From: Alteromonas sp. KUL106
Lineage (GTDB): Bacteria; Pseudomonadota; Gammaproteobacteria; Enterobacterales; Alteromonadaceae
DNA length: 64,000 bases
NCBI RefSeq assembly: GCF_009811415.1
Contig: NZ_BLIG01000001.1
Location: 124,001-188,000, forward strand
Reading direction: 5' to 3'
Made by a program: the position numbers and the translations under genes. The notes under the pieces were generated by a model. That model had not been told where the DNA came from, ran no database searches, and saw only the letters and a list, made by a program, of their open reading frames with translations. Positions 52,268 to 62,042 of the stretch are shown here, one piece after another. How positions within the stretch are numbered: position 1 is the stretch's first letter; the number at the start of each line of letters is the position of its first letter.

Positions 52268-53068
52268 CTAATTTTGATTTAAAAAGCGATGCCATATCTC
52301 TGCGCCCGTATCATCATATTGCTTCACCAGCTCTCGATAATGCTCGCGCATCGCTACATCAACTAGCGGAGAGGGTAATAAAGGGTCAAACACCAAATGA
52401 TACAGCGCTCTGTCACCTATCAAATAAGATTCTTTCGTCGCTTCTTCAAGCGTTAATGATGGTATTCGCTTTAACGAGCGCTCTATTTCAATACAACCGT
52501 CTCGATAAAGCGCCTCTAGCTTAAGGTGAGCCCATAACTTCATAGCTTTCTTCTGCATTTCACTTTCAAAGTCGCTTGCAGTAAACACCATGACTTTTTT
52601 GGACAATCCAAGAGCAATAAGTTTTTCTCTTACCTCTGCTGCCCCCCCTGACAAATTATTTGGCCTGATATACATATCGCTTACCAGTTTCTTCATCCCC
52701 ATGAGTTTGAGGGCACGCTCATTCGTTCTATGCTGTTTCTTATCGCTTTTAGGAAGCATATTGGTTTGCGCTACCACCCAGTCGTGTCGCCAAGGTTTCA
52801 GGTAGTGCTGCACATCTCGCCAGTGATGAATTTCTTTTGCAAACCCTTTCCCCATCTCACCGAGCTGGTAATAGCCGCGCTCTACCAACGTAATTAACTG
52901 CGTGGAATGCAACCGAGTAAGCGTAACTCGAATATTATTCTCCGAAATACCAAACAGCGCCCCCACTCGCACAGCCGCGCTCGCATTCATTTGTATATTG
53001 TCACGGGAGCCAAGCAATTTAAGCAGAAGCTTTCGTGCGACAGGCTTTTTTTCTGTTAGTTGTTGCAA
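52268..53068 (-). CDS. PaaX-family transcriptional regulator
   Basis: The 266-residue protein has an N-terminal winged-helix (ASAAVRVGALFGISENNIRVTLTRLHSTQLITLVERGYYQLGEMG), the PaaX layout, and the family's C-terminal domain (DWVVAQTNMLP, LGLSKKVMVFTASDF, YLIGDRALYHLVFDPLLPSPLVD). PaaX-type repressors usually respond to CoA thioesters such as phenylacetyl-CoA. The divergent gene at 53330 is an acyl-CoA dehydrogenase, which fits a CoA-linked circuit. No paa catabolic cluster is present in the window. A 10-bp palindrome CACTTAAGTG lies at 53145-53154 in the shared upstream region. Confidence 0.85.
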   Translation of the reverse strand: MQQLTEKKPVARKLLLKLLGSRDNIQMNASAAVRVGALFGISENNIRVTLTRLHSTQLITLVERGYYQLGEMGKGFAKEIHHWRDVQHYLKPWRHDWVVAQTNMLPKSDKKQHRTNERALKLMGMKKLVSDMYIRPNNLSGGAAEVREKLIALGLSKKVMVFTASDFESEMQKKAMKLWAHLKLEALYRDGCIEIERSLKRIPSLTLEEATKESYLIGDRALYHLVFDPLLPSPLVDVAMREHYRELVKQYDDTGAEIWHRFLNQN

Positions 53069-53144
53069 ATTCTTAGTACTTCTTCATGTTCATCTTAATT
53101 TTCACGCCGTATCAGGGCCGTTTCTCCTAACGTTCCCTTTTACT

Positions 53145-53154
53145 CACTTAAGTG
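53145..53154. promoter_or_regulatory. Palindrome between the PaaX-type and AidB-like genes
   Basis: CACTTAAGTG is a perfect 10-bp palindrome in the 261-bp divergent gap. It may be an operator of the PaaX-type regulator. The sequence does not match a known PaaX consensus that I can recall, so the assignment is weak. Confidence 0.3.
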
Positions 53155-53329
53155 TTAGATGTGCCTACCTAAGACGCTCTATAGCTAAATTACAACCAAG
53201 AGAGACTCATCCATCATTATATAAAGGTGACGCTTGCACAAACATTACATTAAATATCAATTTGAAACTTAATAAGTAATGTTTTACTGTGGTAACTTTG
53301 AACAGGTGCTTATATTCGGTGACAAAAAC

Positions 53330-55012
53330 ATGACTATCGCTGACCGTTTTACTACCCATATTGTAGAGAATCAGCCCACTATTCTTGCTCCCTACAACCT
53401 GTGGAGCGATGACCCTTTGTTGCGCAGCTTAGTTTGTCAGTATTTACCTCACTCTCATCAGAATGACGAAGCACTTTTAGTTAAATACGGCGCATTGGCC
53501 GGCGATACACTTATGGCTCACGGTGAACTTGCCAATAAGAATAAGCCTGAGCTGCATACATTTGATCGCTATGGTCGCCGTATTGATCATGTAACATTTC
53601 ATCCAAGCTATCACGCACTTATGGAAAGTGCGATGCAGCACAATGTACACAATTATTCATGGAAGCATGAAGGCATTGATGGTGCACACACCATCCGCGC
53701 CGCGCTAATGTATATGCATTACCAAGCGGAGGCTGGCACATCGTGCCCATTGACCATGACTCACGCTGCGATACCCGCTATGCGGCATGGTGAAAAGTTG
53801 CCCGCATATTATCTAGATAAAACGATAAATGGTGTCTATGATCCCCGCTCACTGCCAGCAAGTCAGAAACATGGGCTTACCATAGGTATGGGGATGACAG
53901 AAAAGCAAGGCGGCTCTGATGTTAGGCGCAATACCACGACAGCGGCAAAGCAAGCTGATGGCAGCTACCGTGTTATAGGTCACAAGTTCTTTTTCTCTGC
54001 GCCTATGTGCGACGCTCATCTTATTCTCGCGCAAGCAGAAGGTGGACTAAGCTGCTTTCTACTGCCAAGGTTTCTCGAAAATGGCGAACGTAATAATGTG
54101 CGAATTCAGCGTTTAAAAGACAAGCTAGGCGATTGGAGTAACGCTTCATCTGAAGTGGAGTTCCAAAACGCCACCGCATACTTAATTGGTCAGGAAGGTC
54201 GCGGCGTGCCTGTGATCATTGAGATGGTATCGCTCACACGCCTAGACTGCATGATTGGATCTTCGGCGCTTATGCGGCAATCACTCGTACATGCTTTACA
54301 TCATGTAAGTCACCGCGACGCCTTTGGCAAAACCCTCGCCAATCAGCCCCTTATGCAAAACGTATTGGCAGATCTTACCATCGAATGCGCAGCCGCTACT
54401 GCGCTCACTTTGCGCGTTGCAAAAGCGGTTGATAGTGCTTCTCGCGATCAACACGAAGGTGCCATTGCACGACTTGCAACCGCCATTGGAAAGTATTGGA
54501 TATGTAAACGTACCCCCATGTTTGTGAACGAAGCACAAGAATGTTTAGGCGGTATTGGTTACGTTGAAGAACACCCCATGCCACGTTATTACCGCCAAGC
54601 GCCACTTAATTCCATATGGGAAGGAAGCGGAAACGTGCAATGTTTAGATGTTTTACGCGCTCTGAATAAAGAGCCGAATGTAAAGGAAGCCTTGTTTAAG
54701 GAACTTTACGGGCAAAAGGGCAAAAATAAACACTATGACAATCATGTTACCACGCTATTTGACGTGTTATCGAATACGCAAAATATGGAATCGCGCAGCC
54801 GTTATCTAACAGAACAGATGGCGATAGCCCTTCAAGCTTGCTCATTGCTTTCAACGTGCACGTCACTTGCCGATAACGACGCACTTGTCGATATTACTCA
54901 TGCATTCTGTGAGTCTAGGATTAGCAAAGCAGGTGGCTTTGCTTTAGGTACATTACCCGACACCACACCGTTCGAAAAAATCATCGCCCTTGGACAGATT
55001 TCATCTGACTGA
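53330..55012 (+). CDS. AidB-like acyl-CoA dehydrogenase
   Basis: From the ATG at 53330 (MTIADRFTTH; GGTGA upstream) the protein is 560 residues; the frame runs 51 bp further back to 53279 without a ribosome site. It shows MTEKQGGSDVRRNTT (the AidB/DNA-alkylation-response signature), HKFFFSAPMCDAHLIL, EAQECLGGIGYVEEHPMPRYYRQAPLNSIWEGSGN (FAD and substrate region, Glu in IWEGSGN as base). AidB proteins bind DNA and have weak dehydrogenase activity, while related isovaleryl-CoA-type dehydrogenases are metabolic. It is divergent from the PaaX-type regulator, which may control it. Confidence 0.88.
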   Translation: MTIADRFTTHIVENQPTILAPYNLWSDDPLLRSLVCQYLPHSHQNDEALLVKYGALAGDTLMAHGELANKNKPELHTFDRYGRRIDHVTFHPSYHALMESAMQHNVHNYSWKHEGIDGAHTIRAALMYMHYQAEAGTSCPLTMTHAAIPAMRHGEKLPAYYLDKTINGVYDPRSLPASQKHGLTIGMGMTEKQGGSDVRRNTTTAAKQADGSYRVIGHKFFFSAPMCDAHLILAQAEGGLSCFLLPRFLENGERNNVRIQRLKDKLGDWSNASSEVEFQNATAYLIGQEGRGVPVIIEMVSLTRLDCMIGSSALMRQSLVHALHHVSHRDAFGKTLANQPLMQNVLADLTIECAAATALTLRVAKAVDSASRDQHEGAIARLATAIGKYWICKRTPMFVNEAQECLGGIGYVEEHPMPRYYRQAPLNSIWEGSGNVQCLDVLRALNKEPNVKEALFKELYGQKGKNKHYDNHVTTLFDVLSNTQNMESRSRYLTEQMAIALQACSLLSTCTSLADNDALVDITHAFCESRISKAGGFALGTLPDTTPFEKIIALGQISSD

Positions 55013-55061
55013 GCAATATTAAACATTTCAAACCCGTGTTCTCGTGCACTAACGTTAAGTT

Positions 55062-55715
55062 TTAATTTTTATACCACTTAGGAAAGTCACAGTTAGGGTT
55101 CACGAACAGCGTAATATTAGTCCTTTCTAGGGCGGTTCTAGAAAACTGAAGATCCGAATTCAGGTTAGCACTAATATTATCCGCTAAACTAAAGTCCACC
55201 CGTCCTCTAAGCACCATATCAACACCTGCTTTTACGCTTTCCACTTCGATAACATTAAGCCCTGCATCAATAAATTGCTTAAAAAACTCTGACTCGTGTG
55301 ACGTTCTTAGCAAAGCCACAGAATGGCCTGCGAGATCTGAAAGGTGCGTCCATTCAAAATCACCCGCATCGAGTTTGGCTCTTACTAACCCTATCGTTAC
55401 TAAGCCGTTCGATAATTTTATTTTTTCTGAGGCGATATCCTTGTTTACAGGGTAAAAGCTTGCACACCATTTATTCTCTCTTATCAGTTGTGAAATGCGT
55501 GCGGGAGGTGCGAAAGCCGGTGTCCACGTTACAGTATCGTCGGTTGTTTTTTGCTGAAGTAATGAAAAAGCAACACCGTTATTCACGGAAGAAGGTGACG
55601 TAAAAGGGGGATAATCAACGGCTAATACTGCTATGTTTTTTGCGAATGAATAGCAAGGCAACATGGCAATGTAGGCGGCTATACCTCCTAGCACTAGTAA
55701 TTGTACTGTCCTCAT
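55062..55715 (-). CDS. Secreted periplasmic binding-protein-like
   Basis: From the ATG at 55715 (MRTVQLLVLGGIAAYIAMLPCYSFA signal peptide, residues 1-25) the mature protein has about 190 residues with the type-3 binding-protein look: NIAVLAVDYPPFTSP, WCASFYPVNKDIASEKIKLSNGLVTIG, LAGHSVALLRTSHESEFFKQFIDAGLNVIEV, and VDMVLRGRVDFSLAD. The frame extends upstream to 55790, but the internal start gives the signal peptide. There is no permease nearby. It resembles the protein at 12896-13612 in role, not closely in sequence. It is convergent with the AidB-like gene. Confidence 0.68.
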   Translation of the reverse strand: MRTVQLLVLGGIAAYIAMLPCYSFAKNIAVLAVDYPPFTSPSSVNNGVAFSLLQQKTTDDTVTWTPAFAPPARISQLIRENKWCASFYPVNKDIASEKIKLSNGLVTIGLVRAKLDAGDFEWTHLSDLAGHSVALLRTSHESEFFKQFIDAGLNVIEVESVKAGVDMVLRGRVDFSLADNISANLNSDLQFSRTALERTNITLFVNPNCDFPKWYKN

Positions 55716-55930
55716 GAATACACCACGTACTGGATATCTTCTCAAGAATATATCTAAGGATTCATCACCCCGCAATGTATTTGGGGCCAACGAGGATATA
55801 GCTAGAGCAAGCGAGTAACGAGTCTAAAAACCCTAAATCTTTAAAAGATTTTATGATTTCTTCAATTGAAATTGCATAGTAGTTTAGTTAATGTGCAAAA
55901 CTAATAAAAACAAAAAAATTAGGAAAACAT

Positions 55931-57907
55931 ATGAAATGGATCCTTCTAGTGTGGCTATCGTTGTCAGCGTTTGCCGCCTCATCTACTCAATTGCCCCTCG
56001 AATATTTTACTAAGCATGGTGACTACCTAGACATGAAACTGTCACCTAATGGAAACTACATTGCTGCGCGTGTTAGGTACGACAGTAAAGTTATCCTAGT
56101 AATTTTAGATCGGAAAACACTCGCCTTAGTCGGAGGAGTTCGCCCTGGTAATAAAGATATTATCCATACCATGAATTGGGTTAATGAAGAGCGTTTAGTT
56201 TTCGAGTACGCAGAAAAATTTAGTTATCTGGATGCGCCTATACCTACTGGTGAATTATTCGGTGTCAATGTTGATGGAAGCAAACAAGAATTGCTTTATG
56301 GTTTCCGAGCGGGAGATGCCAAGCTAGGTAGTCGTATGTCTACCAAAGACGATACATTGGCGAGTCAGGAAATTCTTAGTTTTCTTGAAAACGATGATAA
56401 TAATATCCTAATCATTGAATATCCGTGGACGAAAACTGGAAATGTCTATTACGACGACCGCTCAAAGCAACCGGTTATCAGTAAGCTCAATATTTACAAT
56501 GGCCGCAAAAGGAAAGTAGACGTTCTACCTTACGGTCACAGCAGAGCGCTGGCGAATAAAGCGGGTAATATCAACTTTATGAGCTGGGAAGATAACGAAG
56601 GTCGTTACCATTCAGCCTATCGAGAGAATGAAGATGATGAGTGGACTGATCTAGGCGACAAGTTCGCGCAGGACGGTTATCTTCAGCCCATTGGTGCGAG
56701 TGAGGACGAGCAGTCAATTTTCCTTGGTGGTCGAAGAGGAGAAAAGGGTATTTATACGCTCTTCTCACTAGATTTAAATTCAGGTGAATATAAGGCCATA
56801 TTCGATGACCATGACACCGACATAGAACATTTCATTCTCGATAAAAATGGGATTCCAGCTGTGGGAATTACCTATCCTGGGAAGTCCAAGCCAGAGTATG
56901 CAAAAGTCGCTTCTGAAACGTCATCGACTTATAAATTATTAGCCGAGGCCTTTGGTGATCAAACTGTGCGTATCACCAGCAGAACTAAGGATTGGAAAAC
57001 ACTACTGGTACATGTAAGTGGCGATGTTAATCCCGGAGAATATTACCTTTTTGACAGCGAGACACTCAAAGCGGAGTTCGTATGGGCGAACAGCTCTTGG
57101 ATCGACCCGCGAATGCTTGCTCAAATGGCGCCGATAGCGTTTGAAACCTCAGATGGCATCACGGTTAATGGTTATTTGACGCTTCCCACTCAAACAAAAC
57201 CAGGAGAAAAGCCCCCTCTTGTTGTGATGATTCATGGCGGTCCACATCAAGCTGGCACACGTGATTTTTGGCGATACGATCCTGAAACGCAGCTACTAGC
57301 AAATCGCGGTTACTCTGTATTGCGTGTTAATTTTAGAGGCAGTGATGGCTACGGTCAGGCATTTGAACGTGCAGGGTATAAAGAGTGGGGAGGCAAAATG
57401 ATTCAAGATATCAACGAAGCCACTCAATGGGTAATCGATAAAGGCTATGTCGATGGTAAAAACGTCTGTACTTATGGCGCTAGCTATGGCGGATACGCTG
57501 CGCTAATGTCTGTTGTTAGAGCCCCAGATCTTTATAAATGCGCGATTGGATACGTGGGTATTTACGATATGCAGTATATCTTTTCAGAAAGTGACATACC
57601 GAACAACTGGGGAGGTCAGGCGTATTTATCAAAAGTACTAGGAAATGACCAAGCCCAATTACACGACTATTCTCCAATTAACCATGTTGATAAAATTAAA
57701 GCGAAGGTAATGCTCATACATGGTTCAAAAGATAGACGTGTTCCAGAGATAAATGCTGAGGCATTGTCTGAGCGTTTAACGGCTGCAGGAAAACCACCCG
57801 TTTATTTGCAATATAAACAAGCTGGACATGGTGTATACGATGAAGAGAATAGAAGAGAGCTTTATCAGGGCTTACTTGATTTCTTAGAAGCTAACATAAA
57901 ATCGTAA
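55931..57907 (+). CDS. Secreted S9-family prolyl oligopeptidase
   Basis: The 658-residue protein has a signal peptide (MKWILLVWLSLSAFAAS) and an N-terminal beta-propeller (about 30-380). The alpha/beta-hydrolase domain carries Ser518 (YGASYGGYAALM), Asp601 (HGSKDRRVPE) and His633 (AGHGVYDEENRR), the full catalytic triad. It cleaves short peptides, usually near prolines or as an acylaminoacyl or dipeptidyl peptidase; specificity is unknown. ATG 55931 has AGGA 6 nt upstream. A strong terminator follows at 57916. Confidence 0.93.
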   Translation: MKWILLVWLSLSAFAASSTQLPLEYFTKHGDYLDMKLSPNGNYIAARVRYDSKVILVILDRKTLALVGGVRPGNKDIIHTMNWVNEERLVFEYAEKFSYLDAPIPTGELFGVNVDGSKQELLYGFRAGDAKLGSRMSTKDDTLASQEILSFLENDDNNILIIEYPWTKTGNVYYDDRSKQPVISKLNIYNGRKRKVDVLPYGHSRALANKAGNINFMSWEDNEGRYHSAYRENEDDEWTDLGDKFAQDGYLQPIGASEDEQSIFLGGRRGEKGIYTLFSLDLNSGEYKAIFDDHDTDIEHFILDKNGIPAVGITYPGKSKPEYAKVASETSSTYKLLAEAFGDQTVRITSRTKDWKTLLVHVSGDVNPGEYYLFDSETLKAEFVWANSSWIDPRMLAQMAPIAFETSDGITVNGYLTLPTQTKPGEKPPLVVMIHGGPHQAGTRDFWRYDPETQLLANRGYSVLRVNFRGSDGYGQAFERAGYKEWGGKMIQDINEATQWVIDKGYVDGKNVCTYGASYGGYAALMSVVRAPDLYKCAIGYVGIYDMQYIFSESDIPNNWGGQAYLSKVLGNDQAQLHDYSPINHVDKIKAKVMLIHGSKDRRVPEINAEALSERLTAAGKPPVYLQYKQAGHGVYDEENRRELYQGLLDFLEANIKS

Positions 57908-57915
57908 TATTAACG

Positions 57916-57956
57916 GCGTTGTATTCAACAATTTTGTAATACAACGCTGTTTTTTC
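57916..57956. terminator. Terminator between converging genes
   Basis: GCGTTGTATT and AATACAACGC form a perfect 10-bp stem with a 12-nt loop, followed by TGTTTTTT. It ends the S9 peptidase gene and sits 12 bp before the 3' end of the yellow-type gene on the other strand. Confidence 0.9.
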
Positions 57957-57968
57957 TATGAAGTGCGT

Positions 57969-59030
57969 TTAATTAAACGGAAGCGCAGTTTTGTAAACTT
58001 CAAACGTCATCTCGCTGACATCCCTACCCGCATCTTGTATCTTGCTGTTCGTGTAGTAAAGCGAACCGTTATAAATACTGAATGTGTCAGCCCAATTCAC
58101 CACGTCTCCCTTCACGAGAGTTCGAAGGTCAAGACTCGGCGTAAGGTACTGAACCTCTTGCTTTTCTAAATCAGCTAAATAAACATTGCCCTCGTGAAAA
58201 ATCATGCCATCAGGAGCCCCAGTGGTGGCAACTTTTCGCACTTTTTTGACCAGGTCTTCACTTGACGCATTCTCAATATCTGATGTGTTAATGGCATAAA
58301 GCGAATAGCCCGATAAGGCGTGAAAATATAACGTACCGTTCAAGGTATCGAGTGCAATACCATCAGACTGAACTGTCATAGTAAAGGGTTTACCTTGGAT
58401 ACTTAATGCCTCTACTTCTGCTTTGGTGGTTTTGTGATTATCCAGAATGCGATAGCTTGTGTTGTCATCAAGGTTGTACACCACCAAACCAGCATGACCC
58501 GAGTCGGTCATATAGATACGGTTCGTTTTCTCATCTACTCGTAAATCGTTGATATACGAGTCAGGGTGATAAGCATCATCGCTGAGTATCAAGGCCCCTT
58601 CAATTTCGTTTGACGTTAAATCGACGACAAACAAGCGCGGTGCATCCACTACGCCTTGAAACTTTGGATTGCGAGTATCTAATACATACAGTTTATCCTT
58701 GTGCGCGACGACGGATTGTACAGCTAAAAAGCAATCTTTACGCACCTCGCTTTGCGCCACGCAATCATTGGCTTTGCTATTAGGATAAGCAATAAAGTCT
58801 CCAGTATCTGTAACTTGCGCAACAGAAAACTGCACGCCGTCGCGCCAGTTGGGTGCATTCACAAATACGCGCCCGGTGTTACTTACTGTAACGCCAGTAA
58901 TCTGCGTGCCTTTCACGTCACCAACCAATTCAACCTGAGAATTTATCGAACTCTGTGCTGCTGTGTTAAGTGAAAAAAAGGACGCCACCACTGCAGCCAG
59001 TACACCTTGTTTTACTACCATTGAATTCAT
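57969..59030 (-). CDS. Secreted yellow/major-royal-jelly-type protein
   Basis: The 353-residue protein has a signal peptide (to about residue 25, LNTAAQ) and a six-bladed propeller of the yellow/MRJP type (TGVTVSNTGRVFVNAPNWRDGVQFSVAQV, INDLRVDEKTNRIYMTDSGHAGLVVYNLDDN, DGIALDTLNGTLYFHALSGYSLYAI). In bacteria such proteins are often called L-dopachrome tautomerase-related, but activity is not established. Two Cys (NDCVAQ...RKDCFLA) may form a disulfide. It stands alone. Confidence 0.85.
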   Translation of the reverse strand: MNSMVVKQGVLAAVVASFFSLNTAAQSSINSQVELVGDVKGTQITGVTVSNTGRVFVNAPNWRDGVQFSVAQVTDTGDFIAYPNSKANDCVAQSEVRKDCFLAVQSVVAHKDKLYVLDTRNPKFQGVVDAPRLFVVDLTSNEIEGALILSDDAYHPDSYINDLRVDEKTNRIYMTDSGHAGLVVYNLDDNTSYRILDNHKTTKAEVEALSIQGKPFTMTVQSDGIALDTLNGTLYFHALSGYSLYAINTSDIENASSEDLVKKVRKVATTGAPDGMIFHEGNVYLADLEKQEVQYLTPSLDLRTLVKGDVVNWADTFSIYNGSLYYTNSKIQDAGRDVSEMTFEVYKTALPFN

Positions 59031-59223
59031 GTTTACACTCCTTTGGATGACTGCCGATACCTCTCACCCTACGAAAAAACCTGGGCTCAGAAAATGACAA
59101 AATAGCTTGGTATATAAGCCAACTTACGGTCTATTTTGCAATTTGGCGCACTTTTTAGGGATGATTAAAATAGATGAATGAATCTATAACAATATTGTTC
59201 TTCACTAATTCTAACAATACCAC

Positions 59224-59240
59224 CGGCCAGATAATGGCCG
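59224..59240. other. Short hairpin in the 338-bp gap before the cyclase gene
   Basis: CGGCCA and TGGCCG form a perfect 6-bp stem around a 5-nt loop. The gap 59031-59368 otherwise holds only the presumed promoters of the two divergent genes and no reading frame that I support. Confidence 0.35.
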
Positions 59241-59368
59241 TCTTCCCATGCGCGTATCTTCTTATGGACGCTACATAGGCAAAGATCCCCGTTTTACGAT
59301 GAAAATTAGAGGAAGTTGAATCAAAATAGCGTTATGCTTGGCTCCATGATGAAGTGCAGATTGACATA

Positions 59369-61354
59369 ATGACAGCGCCACAGCCGCTTTCAGTTAGGCA
59401 AAACCTTACTATAAGGTTATTGCGAGTTCTAAGGTACAATAAGTCACGTATTGAGCGTGCACTTTCTCTCATGCCTGAAAAGCATAAGCCACTTTTTCAC
59501 GTGCTACCCTTTTTAGTACACGTCAATCACGAGTCACTCCCCGGTTATATCGCCCCCCTACCTTCAGGTGAAAGTGTCCCTTTCGGGATCTATAATTATT
59601 CGTTTAGACCCGATATAGAAAAAGCCCTCTTGCGGTCTTTTCCTGCACAAAGTCACTTATTTACAGAAGTAAAACAAATTTGGCCTAGACAGCGAGCTAT
59701 CGATGCGCTTGTACTGATGGGAAGTGTCGGGACCATTGCGCAAACCGACGACTCAGACTTTGATTTTTGGGTCTGCATTGACGGCAAGCAGTTTACGCCA
59801 ACAGCACTTTCACTACTGCAGCAAAAACTTACCGCAATCGAAAAGTGGGCAGACGATAGCTTCGGCATCGAAGTTCATTTCTTTTTGTCTGAAATTGATA
59901 AAGTAAAACAAAATGATTTCGGTATTGCCGAAGGCGAGAGTGCAGGTTCAGCCCAAGCATTACTGCTCAAAGCGGAATTTTACAGCACCAATATTGTGGT
60001 AGCAGGCAGGGCCCCTTTCTGGTGGCTTACGCCAGAGAAAGCCTCTGAAAAACAATATATGGCTATTTATAACAGTCTAGAAAAAGGCGGTTCGCCTGAT
60101 CTGGACTGGTTCATGGATTTAGGTAACTTAGAAAAATTAGATGCCAGTGAACTGTTTGGCGCCGCAATTTGGCAGCTGGGTAAAGCCATGGACTCGCCTT
60201 TCAAATCAGTGCTTAAAATGGCAAAACTGGAAGTTTATCTTGCTAATATTGCCGAGGGCCAACCCTTGTGCAACATTCTCAAAAGACATGTCCATAGGGC
60301 TACCGAAGCGCCCGGACATGTGGCAGACATCGATCCTTATGCTTTAATGTTTGACGAGCTCATAGCGCACTACAAAGCAAATGGACAAGCCGAAGATGTC
60401 GCCGTACTTCAGCAGTGTTTATATCTAAAATGTGGTTGCGCACTGAGTGAGCCACTTTTTGAAGACGAAACACCTTCCTTTAAGCGCAGGATTATGGCGT
60501 CTTACGCTAGGCAGTGGGGCTGGAGCCGCAAAGCCCTCGTGCATTTTGACAATCAACAAACATGGAGTTTTAGCGAGCGGGTACAGCTAAGCCGACGTAT
60601 TCATCGTTTTTTGTTGAAGTGTTATCGGCGAATTTCAAAAGAGTTAGGGCACTACCAGCAGGTCATGGATGAAAAAGATATGACTGTATTGGGAAGACGA
60701 CTGAGCACATATTACGCTAAAAAGCCTGATAAGATTGAGTTTCTACGACGGGCTTTTGACGAGAGTTTGTATTGCGACACCGTAACTATTGCCATGCGCC
60801 AACTCAAAAATGGTGACGAAGTATGGTCGGCCTATGCGGGAGATCTACTCAGTAAATCGGGCATTATTGATGAGTCACAGAAAATATCTCAAGCATCCAG
60901 TGCTATAGCCCTAATGGTGTGGTGCGTGTCGAGTAAAATCATCGACACCCATACTAAGGTGTTGCTCGACTACAATTACGGCGAAATCAGCGAACTGGAT
61001 TTAAACGATCTGCTCAAACATTTGTGTAAATACTTCCCGCCAGTCAAAGTGGCGTCCTTACCTCGTAACGACTTACTCGCCCCTGAACGCATCACTGCAT
61101 GTTTTGCCGTTGTTAACTTCCCTACGCTACGGCAAAAGGCAACGGTTGAGGACGTATCTGTTCTTTACTCTACATCTTGGGGGGAGACGTTTCTTAAAAG
61201 CGGCAGCGATGTGCTTGATACGCTTTGGTACGATTTACGTGAAGTCGCCCCTACACCACCTTGCTACGTTATGGTGCCGCGAGGCAACCAACAAGCCCGT
61301 ATTTTAGGTGAGTTTCTAGAAGCGAATGAGCTTAGCTTTACTGTTTTATACTAA
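59369..61354 (+). CDS. Class I adenylate cyclase-like protein, short form
   Basis: From the ATG at 59369 the protein is 661 residues. The nucleotidyltransferase motif MGSVGTIAQTDDSDFDFWVC (about residues 118-137) matches the CyaA pattern GS...(S/D)DxDxWVC, with Asp pairs as metal ligands. The regions KRRIMASYARQWGWSRKALVHFD and the C-terminal block are recognisable CyaA sequence. Standard class I cyclases are 830-950 residues, so the regulatory C-terminal part appears short or absent. It would make cAMP. A GTG 15 bp upstream is an alternative start. Whether it is the cell's main cyclase is unknown; a full-length copy could lie elsewhere. Confidence 0.85.
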   Translation: MTAPQPLSVRQNLTIRLLRVLRYNKSRIERALSLMPEKHKPLFHVLPFLVHVNHESLPGYIAPLPSGESVPFGIYNYSFRPDIEKALLRSFPAQSHLFTEVKQIWPRQRAIDALVLMGSVGTIAQTDDSDFDFWVCIDGKQFTPTALSLLQQKLTAIEKWADDSFGIEVHFFLSEIDKVKQNDFGIAEGESAGSAQALLLKAEFYSTNIVVAGRAPFWWLTPEKASEKQYMAIYNSLEKGGSPDLDWFMDLGNLEKLDASELFGAAIWQLGKAMDSPFKSVLKMAKLEVYLANIAEGQPLCNILKRHVHRATEAPGHVADIDPYALMFDELIAHYKANGQAEDVAVLQQCLYLKCGCALSEPLFEDETPSFKRRIMASYARQWGWSRKALVHFDNQQTWSFSERVQLSRRIHRFLLKCYRRISKELGHYQQVMDEKDMTVLGRRLSTYYAKKPDKIEFLRRAFDESLYCDTVTIAMRQLKNGDEVWSAYAGDLLSKSGIIDESQKISQASSAIALMVWCVSSKIIDTHTKVLLDYNYGEISELDLNDLLKHLCKYFPPVKVASLPRNDLLAPERITACFAVVNFPTLRQKATVEDVSVLYSTSWGETFLKSGSDVLDTLWYDLREVAPTPPCYVMVPRGNQQARILGEFLEANELSFTVLY

Positions 61355-61523
61355 CCGTACAGGGCTTCTTGAACTTCTATCAGTGCTTTTGAATTTGTCT
61401 TTCTCTTCCCTCACCTTTCTTATACCTACCCGCATAGATAATTACCCACTCAGAAGGGCGAGTTTAAAATTAAGGGTAACACCAGTTCACTCTGTTCAAA
61501 CGTTAAATGCCATAAAAAACCCC

Positions 61524-61988
61524 ATGCGCAACAATAAACTGTTCGCCGCATGTGTGCTGTCTATTGCCGCTATGTTCACAATAAACACCGCCTTAGCTAA
61601 TGCGCCTGCCACCTCAACTAAAACAGACGCTAAGATTAATCAAGCATCACCAATTAAGCGCGTTCCGCCCATTTACCCAGAGAAAGCAGCACAAGACAAT
61701 GTAGAGGGTTTTGTAGTACTTTCTTTCGATATCACTGAAACGGGCGCGACCGACAACGTCACCGTCGTCAAATCCCAGCCAAAGGGTATGTTTGATAAAA
61801 GTGCAAAAGTGGCTTTAGAACAGTGGGAATATAAACCGCGTATTCAAGGCGGCAAAGGCGTGAGACAAACCGGGCTTCTCGTGCAATTGGACTACCAACT
61901 TAGCGCGCACCTCGATACTGCAAGTATTGAAAAGAACGCTTCCCAAGATGTAGAGCGCATAATTATTCCACCAAAACCAAGTAAGTGA
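61524..61988 (+). CDS. Periplasmic TonB-C-domain protein
   Basis: From the ATG at 61524 the 154-residue protein has a signal peptide (MRNNKLFAACVLSIAAMFTINTALA) and a TonB C-terminal domain: PIKRVPPIYPEKAAQDNVEGFVVLSFDITETGATDNVTVVKSQP, ALEQWEYKPR. It lacks the proline-rich spanning region and the inner-membrane anchor of a real TonB, so it is a stand-alone periplasmic TonB-C protein of unknown partner. The frame extends upstream to 61326 inside the cyclase gene, but those residues do not look real. A terminator lies at 62018. Confidence 0.8.
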   Translation: MRNNKLFAACVLSIAAMFTINTALANAPATSTKTDAKINQASPIKRVPPIYPEKAAQDNVEGFVVLSFDITETGATDNVTVVKSQPKGMFDKSAKVALEQWEYKPRIQGGKGVRQTGLLVQLDYQLSAHLDTASIEKNASQDVERIIIPPKPSK

Positions 61989-62017
61989 ATGAACAAGTAA
62001 GAATTCATCAGAATACT

Positions 62018-62042
62018 AAGAGGAGCGCAAGGCTCCTTTTAG
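62018..62042 (+). terminator. Terminator of the TonB-C protein gene
   Basis: AGGAGC and GCTCCT form a 6-bp stem around GCAAG, extended by A-T pairs (AAG/TTT), then TTTTAG. It is about 30 bp after the stop codon. Confidence 0.7.
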
